The notes under the pieces are model-generated. The model was not told where the DNA came from. It saw only the letters and a program-made list of their open reading frames with translations, and did not search any database. The position numbers and the translations under genes are program-made. Source: Rhodocyclaceae bacterium (lineage in GTDB: Bacteria > Pseudomonadota > Gammaproteobacteria > Burkholderiales > Rhodocyclaceae). Taken from it: 32,963 nucleotides of DNA. Shown here in pieces: positions 22,313 through 29,930 of this stretch (the stretch's first letter is position 1; the number at the start of each line of letters is the position of its first letter). The DNA is taken from assembly GCA_026415155.1 (NCBI GenBank), contig JAOAHQ010000050.1:1-32963 (forward strand). The letters run 5' to 3'.

Positions 22313-23290
22313 ATGCTTGCCTATCTGATCCGCCGCCTCCTCTATGCCGTGCCGATCCTGATCGGCGTCAACGTCATCACCTTCGCGCTCTTCTTCGTCG
22401 TCAACACGCCCGATGACATGGCGCGCATGCAGCTTGGCGTCAAGCATGTGACGCCCGAGGCGATCGAGAAGTGGAAGGCCGAACGCGGCTATGACAAGCC
22501 GCTCTTTTGGAACGCCGCGGCGAGCGGCGCGGGCAAGCTCACCGAGACGATCTTCTTCGAAAAATCGCTGAAGATGTTCGCGCTCGACTTCGGCCGCGCC
22601 GACGACGGCCGCGACATCGCGCGCGAGATTCGCCAGCGCATGGGGCCATCGCTTGCCGTCGCTGTGCCAGTGTTCGTGCTGGGACTCTTTGCGGCGATTT
22701 CGTTTGCCTTGCTGCTCGTCTATTTCCGCGCCACCTATCTCGATTTTGCCGGCGTCGTGCTCTGTGTGGCGATGATGTCGGTCTCGAGCCTCTTTTACAT
22801 CATCGGCGGCCAGTGGCTCGTCGCCAAGGTTTGGCATCTGGTGCCGATCTCGGGGTATGGCGAGGGGCTTTCCGCGGCCAAATTCATCGTCTTGCCGGTC
22901 GTCATCAGCGTGCTCGCCGGCCTGGGCGCCTCGGCGCGCTGGTATCGCACGATCTTCCTCGAGGAAATCACGCGCGACTATGTGCGCACGGCGCGCGCCA
23001 AGGGCTTGTCGGAGCGCCTCGTGCTGTTCCGCCACGTGCTCAGGAATGCCCTGATTCCGATCCTCACCGGCGCGGTGGTGCTGATTCCTTCGCTCTTCAT
23101 GGGCAGCCTCTTGATCGAGGCTTTCTTCGGCATTCCGGGTCTGGGCAGCTACACGATCGAGGCGATCAACGCGCAGGACTTTGCCGTGGTGCGTGCGATG
23201 GTCTTCATCGGCTCGGCGCTCTACATCCTTGGCCTTTTGCTCACCGACATCTCCTATACGATTGCCGACCCGAGGATCCGGCTGCAATGA
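22313..23290 (+). CDS. Peptide-type ABC transporter permease (OppB/DppB/YejB family)
   Basis: This 325-aa inner-membrane permease starts MLAYLIRRLLYAVPILIGVNVITFALFF, the classic OppB/DppB N-terminus. It carries the EAA coupling loop YVRTARAKGLSERLVLFRHVLRNALIPILT (about 223-252) and ends NAQDFAVVRAMVFIGSALYILGLLLTDISYTIADPRIRL. The frame is open upstream, but MLAYLIRR at 22313 is the family start. No Shine-Dalgarno is visible, and translation may be coupled to the gene 10 bases upstream. It has an ATGA overlap with the next permease. The likely substrate is a peptide or muropeptide. Confidence 0.92.
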   Translation: MLAYLIRRLLYAVPILIGVNVITFALFFVVNTPDDMARMQLGVKHVTPEAIEKWKAERGYDKPLFWNAAASGAGKLTETIFFEKSLKMFALDFGRADDGRDIAREIRQRMGPSLAVAVPVFVLGLFAAISFALLLVYFRATYLDFAGVVLCVAMMSVSSLFYIIGGQWLVAKVWHLVPISGYGEGLSAAKFIVLPVVISVLAGLGASARWYRTIFLEEITRDYVRTARAKGLSERLVLFRHVLRNALIPILTGAVVLIPSLFMGSLLIEAFFGIPGLGSYTIEAINAQDFAVVRAMVFIGSALYILGLLLTDISYTIADPRIRLQ

Positions 23291-24618
23291 AGTTCGTCTT
23301 GCTTTGGTCGGATTTCCTTTTCTTCCTGCTCGTCGCGGGCGGTGTGATTTTCGGCCTGTGGGCTCGCCGCGTCGAACACCAGCGCGCCGCCTGGCGCAAG
23401 GTGGGCCAAAGCCGCGTCGGCATGGCGGCGGCGACGGTGCTGGTGCTTTTTCTCGCCGTGGCACTCCTCGATTCCGTGCATTACCGCGAGCGGCTGCCGG
23501 GCGAAGGCGAGCACTATGCCGTCGAGGTGCGTTCGGTCTTGGACGCCTTACTGACACCTTTGCGCACGCGGCCGGAGAAAACCTATTCGGCGCCCTTGGC
23601 CACGCATTCCTTTGCCAAGGAAAACATCGCTGGCGAGGGGCGCGACTTTCCGCGCCTCAAATTCGGCGGCGCTCACCTAGGCGAGGCGCTTTCCCGCCAC
23701 GGCGCGGATATCGCGCTGCGCTGCGCGCAGGGGCTCGGACTCGGGGCGGTTGCCGGCTTGGCGCTGTGGCTCGCCGGCCTGCCTTTGCGCCGGCGGGCGC
23801 CCCATTTGGCCTGGGATGCGGTCTTCGTCACGCTTGGCGTGTTTTGTCTCATCGCCGGCCCCCTCGCCATGCTCGCCCAGGGCTACCATGTGCTCGGCAC
23901 CGACAAGGTGGGGCAGGACGTGCTCTATTTGACCTTGAAGAGCATCCGCACGGGCCTGTTGATCGGTACGCTCACGACGCTCATCATGCTGCCGGCGGCG
24001 ATCTTCCTCGGCATCCTGGCCGGCTATGCGGGCGGCTGGATCGACGACGTGATCCAGTATCTCTATACGACGCTCAACTCGATTCCGGGCGTGCTCCTGA
24101 TCGCCGCAGCGGTGCTCATGATGCAGGTGATGATCGACACCCATCCGCAGTGGTTTTCGACGAGCGCCGAGCGGGCCGATGCGCGGCTCCTCGCCCTGTG
24201 CGCGATTCTCGGGCTCACGAGCTGGACGGGCTTGTGCCGGCTCTTGCGCGGCGAGACGCTCAAGCTGCGCGAGCTCGAATACGTGCAAGCGGCGCGCGCG
24301 CTGGGGGTCTCGAGCGGGCGCATCCTCACGCGCCACATCCTGCCCAATGTGATGCACCTCGTCATCATCGCCATCGTGATGGATTTTTCCGGGCTGGTGC
24401 TCGCCGAGGCAGTGCTCTCCTACGTCGGCATCGGTGTCGATCCGAACACGATCAGCTTCGGCACGATGATCAACACCGCGCGCATGGAGCTCGCGCGCGA
24501 GCCGATGGTCTGGTGGTCTTTGACGGCCGCTTTCGTCTTCATGTTCGTGCTCGTGCTGGCGGCGAATCTGTTCGCCGACGTCGTGCGCGACGCCTTCGAT
24601 CCCCGGCTGGCGCGATGA
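23287..24618 (+). CDS. Peptide-type ABC transporter permease (OppC/DppC/YejE family), enlarged
   Basis: This permease partners the preceding one. It is 443 aa, versus about 300-340 for the family. An extra N-terminal helix (about 4-24) precedes the usual first one (43-61), and an inserted region at about 62-195 includes two further hydrophobic segments (about 147-164 and 176-197). The core then resumes at GTDKVGQDVLYLTLKSIRTGLLIG, with five helices and an EAA loop YVQAARALGVSSGRILTRHILPNVMH (332-357). The C-terminus LFADVVRDAFDPRL is standard. The insert is continuous in frame, so this is a real enlargement and not a frameshift artefact. It has ATGA overlaps on both sides. Confidence 0.9.
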   Translation: MKFVLLWSDFLFFLLVAGGVIFGLWARRVEHQRAAWRKVGQSRVGMAAATVLVLFLAVALLDSVHYRERLPGEGEHYAVEVRSVLDALLTPLRTRPEKTYSAPLATHSFAKENIAGEGRDFPRLKFGGAHLGEALSRHGADIALRCAQGLGLGAVAGLALWLAGLPLRRRAPHLAWDAVFVTLGVFCLIAGPLAMLAQGYHVLGTDKVGQDVLYLTLKSIRTGLLIGTLTTLIMLPAAIFLGILAGYAGGWIDDVIQYLYTTLNSIPGVLLIAAAVLMMQVMIDTHPQWFSTSAERADARLLALCAILGLTSWTGLCRLLRGETLKLRELEYVQAARALGVSSGRILTRHILPNVMHLVIIAIVMDFSGLVLAEAVLSYVGIGVDPNTISFGTMINTARMELAREPMVWWSLTAAFVFMFVLVLAANLFADVVRDAFDPRLAR

Positions 24619-26531
24619 CGCTGCTTACGGTGCGCGATCTAACGGTCGAAATCGGCGCGGCGCGGCCGGTCGAGGGCGTCTCGTTCGAGATTGCCGCGGG
24701 CGAGACCTTCGCGCTCGTCGGCGAATCGGGCTGCGGCAAGACGCTCACGGCGCTCGCCCTCCTGCGCCTGCTTCCCGAGGCGGCGCGCATCGAGTCTGGA
24801 AGCATTCGGTTCGCCGGCGAAGAATTGCTTGCGCTCTCCGAGGCCGAGATGCGCAAGAGGCGCGGCGGCCAGCTTGGCATGATCTTTCAGGAGCCGGCGA
24901 CGAGCCTCAATCCCGTCATGACCATCGGCGCGCAGATCGCCGAGGCGCTCGCCCTGCATGGCGGTGGAGCGAGCGAGGCAAAAGCCGTCGACTTGCTCTC
25001 GGCCGTCGGCATTCCCGATCCGGCGCGCCGTGCGAGGGAATATCCGTTTCAGCTCTCCGGCGGCATGAAGCAGCGCGCAATGATCGCGATGGCCTTGGCC
25101 GGTGCGCCGCAGCTCTTGATCGCCGATGAGCCGACTACGGCGCTCGATGTCACGATCCAGGCCCAGGTGCTCGAGCTGCTTGCCCGACTGCAAGAAGCGC
25201 GCGGCATGGCGATGCTGCTCATCACTCATGATCTAGGCATCGTCGCCCAACAGGCGCAGCGCGTCGGGGTCATGTATGCCGGCCAGCTCGTCGAGCTTGC
25301 GCCGCGCACCGCTTTTTTCAGCGCGCCGAGTCACCCTTACGCGCGGCGGCTCTTTGCCGCCTTGCCGGCGGCTGGCCGGCGCGGCCGGCTGCAGACCTTG
25401 CCCGGCAGCGTGCCGTCGCCGGCGCAGCGGCCGGATGGCTGCCGCTTCGCGAGCCGCTGCGATGTCGCGCTGCCGGTCTGCGCCCATGAGCCGCCGCCCT
25501 GGCGGGAAATCGCGCCGGGCCAGCAGGTGCGTTGCCATCTCGAAGAACCCCGGAAAGTCGGCGCTGGCGGGACGGCACAATCTGGCGCGGCAGTGCCGGA
25601 ACCGCCGCCTGCCACGGCGCTCCTCGCGGTGCGCGATCTCGCCGTGCACTTTCCGATCCGGCGCGGCCTCTTGCAGCGTCCGGTTGGCTGGGTGCGCGCC
25701 GTGGATGGCATCGATCTCGAGCTGCCGGCCGGGCGCACGCTCGCCTTGGTCGGCGAATCCGGCTGCGGCAAGACGACCGCCGGACGGGCGATCCTGGGCC
25801 TGCAAGCCGCGACGCGCGGCGAGCGGCTCTGGCAGGGCGAAGCGCTCAAAGGGCTCGCCCCGCAGCGCATGCAGATGGTGTTCCAGGACCCGTTTGGCTC
25901 GCTCAATCCTCGCCTGCGTGTCGGTGCGATCGTCAAAGAAGGCAACCCAACGGCCGATGTCGGCGCGCTGCTGGCCGCCGTGGGGCTCGAACCCGAGATG
26001 GCGAAGCGTTATCCGCATGAGTTTTCAGGGGGGCAGCGTCAGCGCATCGCCATTGCGCGCGCGCTCGCGGTGGATCCGCAGCTCTTGATTTGCGATGAGC
26101 CGACCTCGGCGCTCGATGTCTCGGTGCAGGCGCAAATTCTCAATCTCCTCGTCGAGTTGCAGGAGGAGCGGGGGCTCGCCTATCTCTTCATCACCCACAA
26201 TCTCGCCGTCGTCGAACATCTCGCTCACCAGGTGGCGGTCATGTATCTCGGCCGTATCGTCGAGCAAGGCAGCGTCGATGAAGTCATGAGGACGCCGCAG
26301 CACCCCTACACCCAAGCGCTGCTTGCTGCCGTGCCGCGCATCGATACCTCAGGCAAGGCCGACCGCGAGCGCCTGCTTGTGCCTGGCGACCCGCCCTCAC
26401 CGGCCCAGCCGCCGCCGGGCTGTCATTTCCACCCGCGCTGCCCACGCGCGGCGGCACGCTGCCGCGCGGCCTACCCTGAGGCCGTCCAGCTGTCGGCGAC
26501 TCACGGCGTGCGCTGTTTCTTCCCGGGCTAG
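24615..26531 (+). CDS. Peptide-type ABC transporter, fused dual ATPase (OppD-OppF/YejF type)
   Basis: This 638-aa protein holds two complete ABC domains. Domain 1 (about 3-310) has Walker A GESGCGKT (36-43), signature LSGGMKQR (147-154), Walker B LLIADEPTTALD, and the Opp-type Cys-rich tail CRFASRCDVALPVC. Domain 2 (about 335-638) has GESGCGKTT (380-388), FSGGQRQR (470-477), LLICDEPTSALD, and tail CHFHPRCPRAAARC. The linker at 311-334 includes KVGAGGTA, encoded by repeat copy C. YejF in E. coli has the same fused plan. The ATG at 24615 overlaps the permease TGA; a longer upstream frame is spurious. The stop overlaps the convergent mltD stop (CTAG). No substrate-binding protein is encoded nearby. 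Confidence 0.93.
   Translation: MTLLTVRDLTVEIGAARPVEGVSFEIAAGETFALVGESGCGKTLTALALLRLLPEAARIESGSIRFAGEELLALSEAEMRKRRGGQLGMIFQEPATSLNPVMTIGAQIAEALALHGGGASEAKAVDLLSAVGIPDPARRAREYPFQLSGGMKQRAMIAMALAGAPQLLIADEPTTALDVTIQAQVLELLARLQEARGMAMLLITHDLGIVAQQAQRVGVMYAGQLVELAPRTAFFSAPSHPYARRLFAALPAAGRRGRLQTLPGSVPSPAQRPDGCRFASRCDVALPVCAHEPPPWREIAPGQQVRCHLEEPRKVGAGGTAQSGAAVPEPPPATALLAVRDLAVHFPIRRGLLQRPVGWVRAVDGIDLELPAGRTLALVGESGCGKTTAGRAILGLQAATRGERLWQGEALKGLAPQRMQMVFQDPFGSLNPRLRVGAIVKEGNPTADVGALLAAVGLEPEMAKRYPHEFSGGQRQRIAIARALAVDPQLLICDEPTSALDVSVQAQILNLLVELQEERGLAYLFITHNLAVVEHLAHQVAVMYLGRIVEQGSVDEVMRTPQHPYTQALLAAVPRIDTSGKADRERLLVPGDPPSPAQPPPGCHFHPRCPRAAARCRAAYPEAVQLSATHGVRCFFPG
25554..25576 (-). repeat. Dispersed coding repeat, copy C
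   Basis: Its 23 bases are identical to copy A (AAAGTC then core GGCGCTGGCGGGACGGC on the plus strand). It sits exactly in the linker joining the two ATPase domains and is read as KVGAGGTA, in antisense orientation relative to copies B, D and E. Confidence 0.8.
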
Positions 26532-27964
26532 CGTTTTTTCTTCGCCGCTGGCTTCGCCGGCGGGCGGAGGGCGGCCTTGTTCGGCTTGGCCGGCGCCTTG
26601 AGCTTGGCCTTGGGCGGCGCCTTCACGGCGGGCTTGACGGCGCGCTTCGAGGGGGTGGCGCTGGGCTTTTCCGGCGCCGGCGGAGGCAGGGCGCGGGCGA
26701 TGAGCTCGGCGCTCGCTTGACTGCCTGGCCGCGGCACGAGGAGAGTGAAGCCGGGGCCGACCTTGACGCGCGGCGTGATGCCGTTGATCTGCCTCAAAGT
26801 CGCCTCGCTGATCGCAAAGCGCTTGGCGACGCGGGCGAGCGTATCGCCCTTTTTCATCGCATAGGTGAGCCAGTTCGAGAGCGGCCGCTCCTCGGCCTCC
26901 CAGCGGGCGAGGTTGGCGAGGAAGGTGCCGACCTTGGACACCGGCAGCAAGAGTTCCTCTCCTCCCTTGTTGCCGTCGATGACAGGCCGGTGATAGGCCG
27001 GGTTCAAGGCGAGGAATTCCTCGACCGAGATGCCAGCGAGCCGTGCGGCGATCGCAACATCGACCCGTTCTGGCTTCATGACGGTTTCGAAATAGGGCTG
27101 GTTGGGGATCGGCGGCAGATGGATGCCAAACAGTTCCGGCTGGGCGATGATGTTCTTGAGCGCCTGCAGCTTCGGCACGTAATAGCGCGTCTCGGCCGGC
27201 ATGGTGAGGCTCGCGTAGTCGGTCGGCAGCCCTTTGGCCTGGTTCTTCGCGATCGCGCGCGCGACGGCGCCTTCGCCCCAGTTGTAGGAGGCGAGCGCCA
27301 GATGCCAATCGCCATGCATCTCATAGACCGCCTGCAGGTAGTTGAGCGCTGCCTCGGTCGAAGCGATGATATCGCGCCGCTCATCAACCCACCAGTTCTG
27401 ATCGAGCGCGTAGTTCTTGCCGGTCGACGGAATGAATTGCCAGATGCCCATCGCGCGTGCGCGAGAGACGGCCTGCGGATTGAAGGCGCTCTCGACCATC
27501 GGCAAGAGCGCGAGCTCGGTCGGCATGCCGCGTTTTTCGAGCTCGCCGACGATGTGATAGAGATAGCGCCGGCCACGCTCGAAGATGCGGCGCAACATCT
27601 CGGGGCGGTTCAGATACCAGGACTGACGGTCGGCCACCAGCGGGTCATGCAGATCGGGCATCGCAAAGCCATTGCGGATGCGCTGCCAGAGATCTTCGGG
27701 AGGCACAGTAAGATCGATCGGCACCGGCGCGGGCGGCGCGGCGATGGCGGCACGCGGCAATGTTTCCAAACGAGGCGGGCTTGGCTCGCTGGGAGGATTG
27801 GAGACGAGAGACGATGGCGTGACGGAAGCTGCCTGCTCAGCCATCGGCGCGACCGTGTCGGAAGCGCGCGGGGCATTGGCGCAGCCGCCCAGGCCAAGCG
27901 CGGTAGAGAGGAGGAGCAGGCCGAGGCGCCGCCAGGGCGCGAGCTGGAAAGAGAGGACGGGCAT
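26528..27964 (-). CDS. mltD: MltD-like membrane-bound lytic murein transglycosylase
   Basis: This 478-aa lipoprotein has a signal peptide with lipobox LGGC (C28). A Pro-rich stretch follows to about 90, then an SLT domain (about 135-265) with catalytic E158 in LLPMVESAFNPQAVSRARAMGIWQF. It cleaves peptidoglycan glycan strands to 1,6-anhydromuropeptides at the outer-membrane inner face. One clear LysM (about 366-410, MKKGDTLARVAKRFAIS...INGI) binds glycan, and a second, degenerate one lies at about 312-342. The last about 45 residues are Lys/Pro/Ala-rich. The start at 27964 places the lipobox at a normal distance; ATG 28005 is an alternative. It converges on the ABC ATPase with overlapping stops. 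Confidence 0.92.
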   Translation of the reverse strand: MPVLSFQLAPWRRLGLLLLSTALGLGGCANAPRASDTVAPMAEQAASVTPSSLVSNPPSEPSPPRLETLPRAAIAAPPAPVPIDLTVPPEDLWQRIRNGFAMPDLHDPLVADRQSWYLNRPEMLRRIFERGRRYLYHIVGELEKRGMPTELALLPMVESAFNPQAVSRARAMGIWQFIPSTGKNYALDQNWWVDERRDIIASTEAALNYLQAVYEMHGDWHLALASYNWGEGAVARAIAKNQAKGLPTDYASLTMPAETRYYVPKLQALKNIIAQPELFGIHLPPIPNQPYFETVMKPERVDVAIAARLAGISVEEFLALNPAYHRPVIDGNKGGEELLLPVSKVGTFLANLARWEAEERPLSNWLTYAMKKGDTLARVAKRFAISEATLRQINGITPRVKVGPGFTLLVPRPGSQASAELIARALPPPAPEKPSATPSKRAVKPAVKAPPKAKLKAPAKPNKAALRPPAKPAAKKKR

Positions 27965-28113
27965 CTGGAAAGTGTGCCGTGGCACTCCAAGCGAAAGAGG
28001 ACGCATTCTAGCGGCAAGCCTGGCTGCGGAAATCCACAATGGTGCTTCCGGGGCTCCTGTCCATAATGCAGGCTTTTCGAAGCGACCGACCCATCACGAT
28101 ACAGGAGGATGCC

Positions 28114-29118
28114 ATGAGAATGCGCGCATTGCTGATTGGCCTGACGGCGGCCACTTTCTCGCTGCTTGCCTTCGCCCAGCAGCCGATCGTCATCAAGTTC
28201 AGCCATGTCGTTGCCAGCGATACGCCCAAGGGCAAAGCGGCCGACTTCTTCAAACAGAAGGCCGAGGAACTCACCAAGGGGCGCGTCAAGGTCGAGGTCT
28301 ATCCGAACAGCACGCTCTACAAGGACAAGGAGGAGATGGAGGCGCTGCAGCTCGGTGCCGTGCAGATGCTCGCGCCCTCGCTGGCCAAGTTCGGGCCTTT
28401 GGGCGTCAAGGAATTCGAACTCTTCGATCTGCCGTTCATCTTCGACAACTATGAAGAGCTGCATCGCGTCACCACCGGGCCGGTCGGCAAGGCGCTGTTG
28501 AAGAAGCTCGAGTCGAAGGGCATTTTGGGGCTTGCCTATTGGGACAACGGCTTCAAGGTGATGAGCGCGAACAAGCCGCTCAGGACCCCTGAGGACATGA
28601 AAGGCCTCAAGATGCGCATCCAGTCCTCCAATGTACTCGATGCGCAGATGCGCGCGGTGGGCGCCTTGCCGCAGAAGATGGCCTTCTCCGAGGTCTATCA
28701 GGCGTTGCAGACGGGCGTCGTCGATGGTACCGAGAACCCGCCTTCGAACCTTTATACGCAGAAGATGCACGAGGTGCAGAAATACGTGACGCTCTCCGAT
28801 CATGGCTATCTCGGCTATGCGGTGATCGTGAACAAGAAGTTCTGGGAAGGATTGCCCGCCGACATCCGCCAGCAGCTCGAGACGGCGATGGAGCAGGCCA
28901 CGCGCTATGCCAACCAGATCGCCAAGGTCGAGAACGACCAGGCGCTCGAAGCCGTGAAGAAGTCGGGCAAGAGCGAGATCATCACGCTTACCCCCGAGCA
29001 GAAGCGGGCCTGGAAGAAGGCGATGGTCAAGGTGCATGAGCAGATGGCCGACCGCATCGGCAAGGAGCTCATCGAGGCCGTCTATAAGGAAACTGGCTTC
29101 GATCCGAAGTCGCTGTAA
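28114..29118 (+). CDS. dctP: TRAP transporter substrate-binding protein DctP
   Basis: This 334-aa periplasmic receptor belongs to a tripartite ATP-independent transporter. The signal peptide RMRALLIGLTAATFSLLAFA is cleaved after A21. VIKFSHVVASDTPKGKAADFFKQ is the DctP N-terminus. MKGLKMRIQSSNVLDAQM has the conserved carboxylate-binding Arg, and ALQTGVVDGTENPPSNLY is typical of C4-dicarboxylate-type binders. AGGAGG (28103-28108) precedes the ATG at good spacing and fixes the start. Likely ligands are succinate, fumarate or malate, by family. A CATAAT at 28062-28067 may be its -10 box. A hairpin follows the gene, which would favour higher receptor than permease expression. Confidence 0.95.
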   Translation: MRMRALLIGLTAATFSLLAFAQQPIVIKFSHVVASDTPKGKAADFFKQKAEELTKGRVKVEVYPNSTLYKDKEEMEALQLGAVQMLAPSLAKFGPLGVKEFELFDLPFIFDNYEELHRVTTGPVGKALLKKLESKGILGLAYWDNGFKVMSANKPLRTPEDMKGLKMRIQSSNVLDAQMRAVGALPQKMAFSEVYQALQTGVVDGTENPPSNLYTQKMHEVQKYVTLSDHGYLGYAVIVNKKFWEGLPADIRQQLETAMEQATRYANQIAKVENDQALEAVKKSGKSEIITLTPEQKRAWKKAMVKVHEQMADRIGKELIEAVYKETGFDPKSL

Positions 29119-29153
29119 CTTTTACCTTTTTTACCTTAACTGCATCAGCAGCC

Positions 29154-29176
29154 ACGGGGAGCGGCCTGCTCCCCGT
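29154..29176 (+). promoter_or_regulatory. Intercistronic hairpin between dctP and dctQ
   Basis: ACGGGGAGC and GCTCCCCGT form a perfect 9-bp stem around a 5-base loop (GGCCT). It lies 36 bases after dctP and ends 20 bases before dctQ. No T-run follows, so a role in mRNA stabilisation or partial attenuation is more likely than full termination. This is inference; such hairpins commonly keep binding-protein mRNA in excess. Confidence 0.6.
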
Positions 29177-29195
29177 GTCGTTTGCCGGAAAACGC

Positions 29196-29930
29196 ATGAA
29201 GATTCTCGACCACCTCGAAGAGTGGCTGATCACCTTTCTGATGGGCGCGGCGACCTCGATCATCTTCGTTGCCGTCGTGCATCGCTACGCCTCGGGCCTC
29301 GCTATTCCCGGGCTGCAAGACTGGTTGATTTCACTCAATTTTTCCTGGGCGCAGGAGCTTTGCATCATCATGTTCGTCTGGATGGCGAAGTTCGGCGCCG
29401 CCTATGGCGTGAGGACCGGCATCCACGTCGGCGTCGATGTGCTGATCAACCGCCTCTCCGTCCGCACGCGCGGCAAGTTCATCATCTTCGGCCTCTTGGC
29501 CGGTGCGATCTTCACGGGCATCATCGGCGTGCTCGGGGCGCATTTCGTCTGGGAGAACGGCGCCCACTACAGCCTCTACAAGTTCCTCGGCCTGGAACTG
29601 GGCGATCTCTACGAGGGACCGACCACGCCGGACCTCGAATGGCCGACCTGGATCGTCTATTCGGCGATTCCGCTCGGCTCTTTGTTGATGTGCTTCCGTT
29701 TCCTGCAAGTGATGGTGGCGTTCGTGCGCAGTGGCGAGCTGCCTCACCACGAGCACGCTCACGTCGAAGGCATCGACGAGACCCATCCGTTACCCGTCGA
29801 TGCCAATCCCTATGCGATGGATGACGAGCTCCATCCGCATGATCTGCACTACGAGCGGCGGCATCGCGACGAGGGGCCGCCCAATGGGGTGGAGCGGCGC
29901 CACACGGGCGGACAGGGAGGGGCGCGATGA
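29196..29930 (+). CDS. dctQ: TRAP transporter small permease DctQ with His-rich tail
   Basis: The 244-aa protein has four membrane helices (about 10-29, 45-65, 92-118, 150-174) with the typical WAQELCIIMFVWMAKFGAAYGVRTGIHVGVDV core (51-82). It forms the membrane complex with DctM. Residues 181-244 are an unusual hydrophilic tail with ten histidines (HHEHAH, HPHDLH) plus many acids. Longer DctQ proteins exist, but the tail could bind metal or be regulatory; unproven. The ATG at 29196 is preferred over GTG 29175, which lies inside the hairpin. It has an ATGA overlap with dctM. Confidence 0.92.
   Translation: MKILDHLEEWLITFLMGAATSIIFVAVVHRYASGLAIPGLQDWLISLNFSWAQELCIIMFVWMAKFGAAYGVRTGIHVGVDVLINRLSVRTRGKFIIFGLLAGAIFTGIIGVLGAHFVWENGAHYSLYKFLGLELGDLYEGPTTPDLEWPTWIVYSAIPLGSLLMCFRFLQVMVAFVRSGELPHHEHAHVEGIDETHPLPVDANPYAMDDELHPHDLHYERRHRDEGPPNGVERRHTGGQGGAR

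Noticed and set aside
23181-24614. Long plus-strand open frame joined upstream to the fused ATPase
   Set aside because: It is an out-of-frame shadow of the permease gene; ATPase homology begins at 24615, which also gives an ATGA overlap.
27970-28005. Possible sigma-54 promoter (TGGCAC) upstream of the TRAP operon
   Set aside because: No TTGC element at the required distance on either strand.
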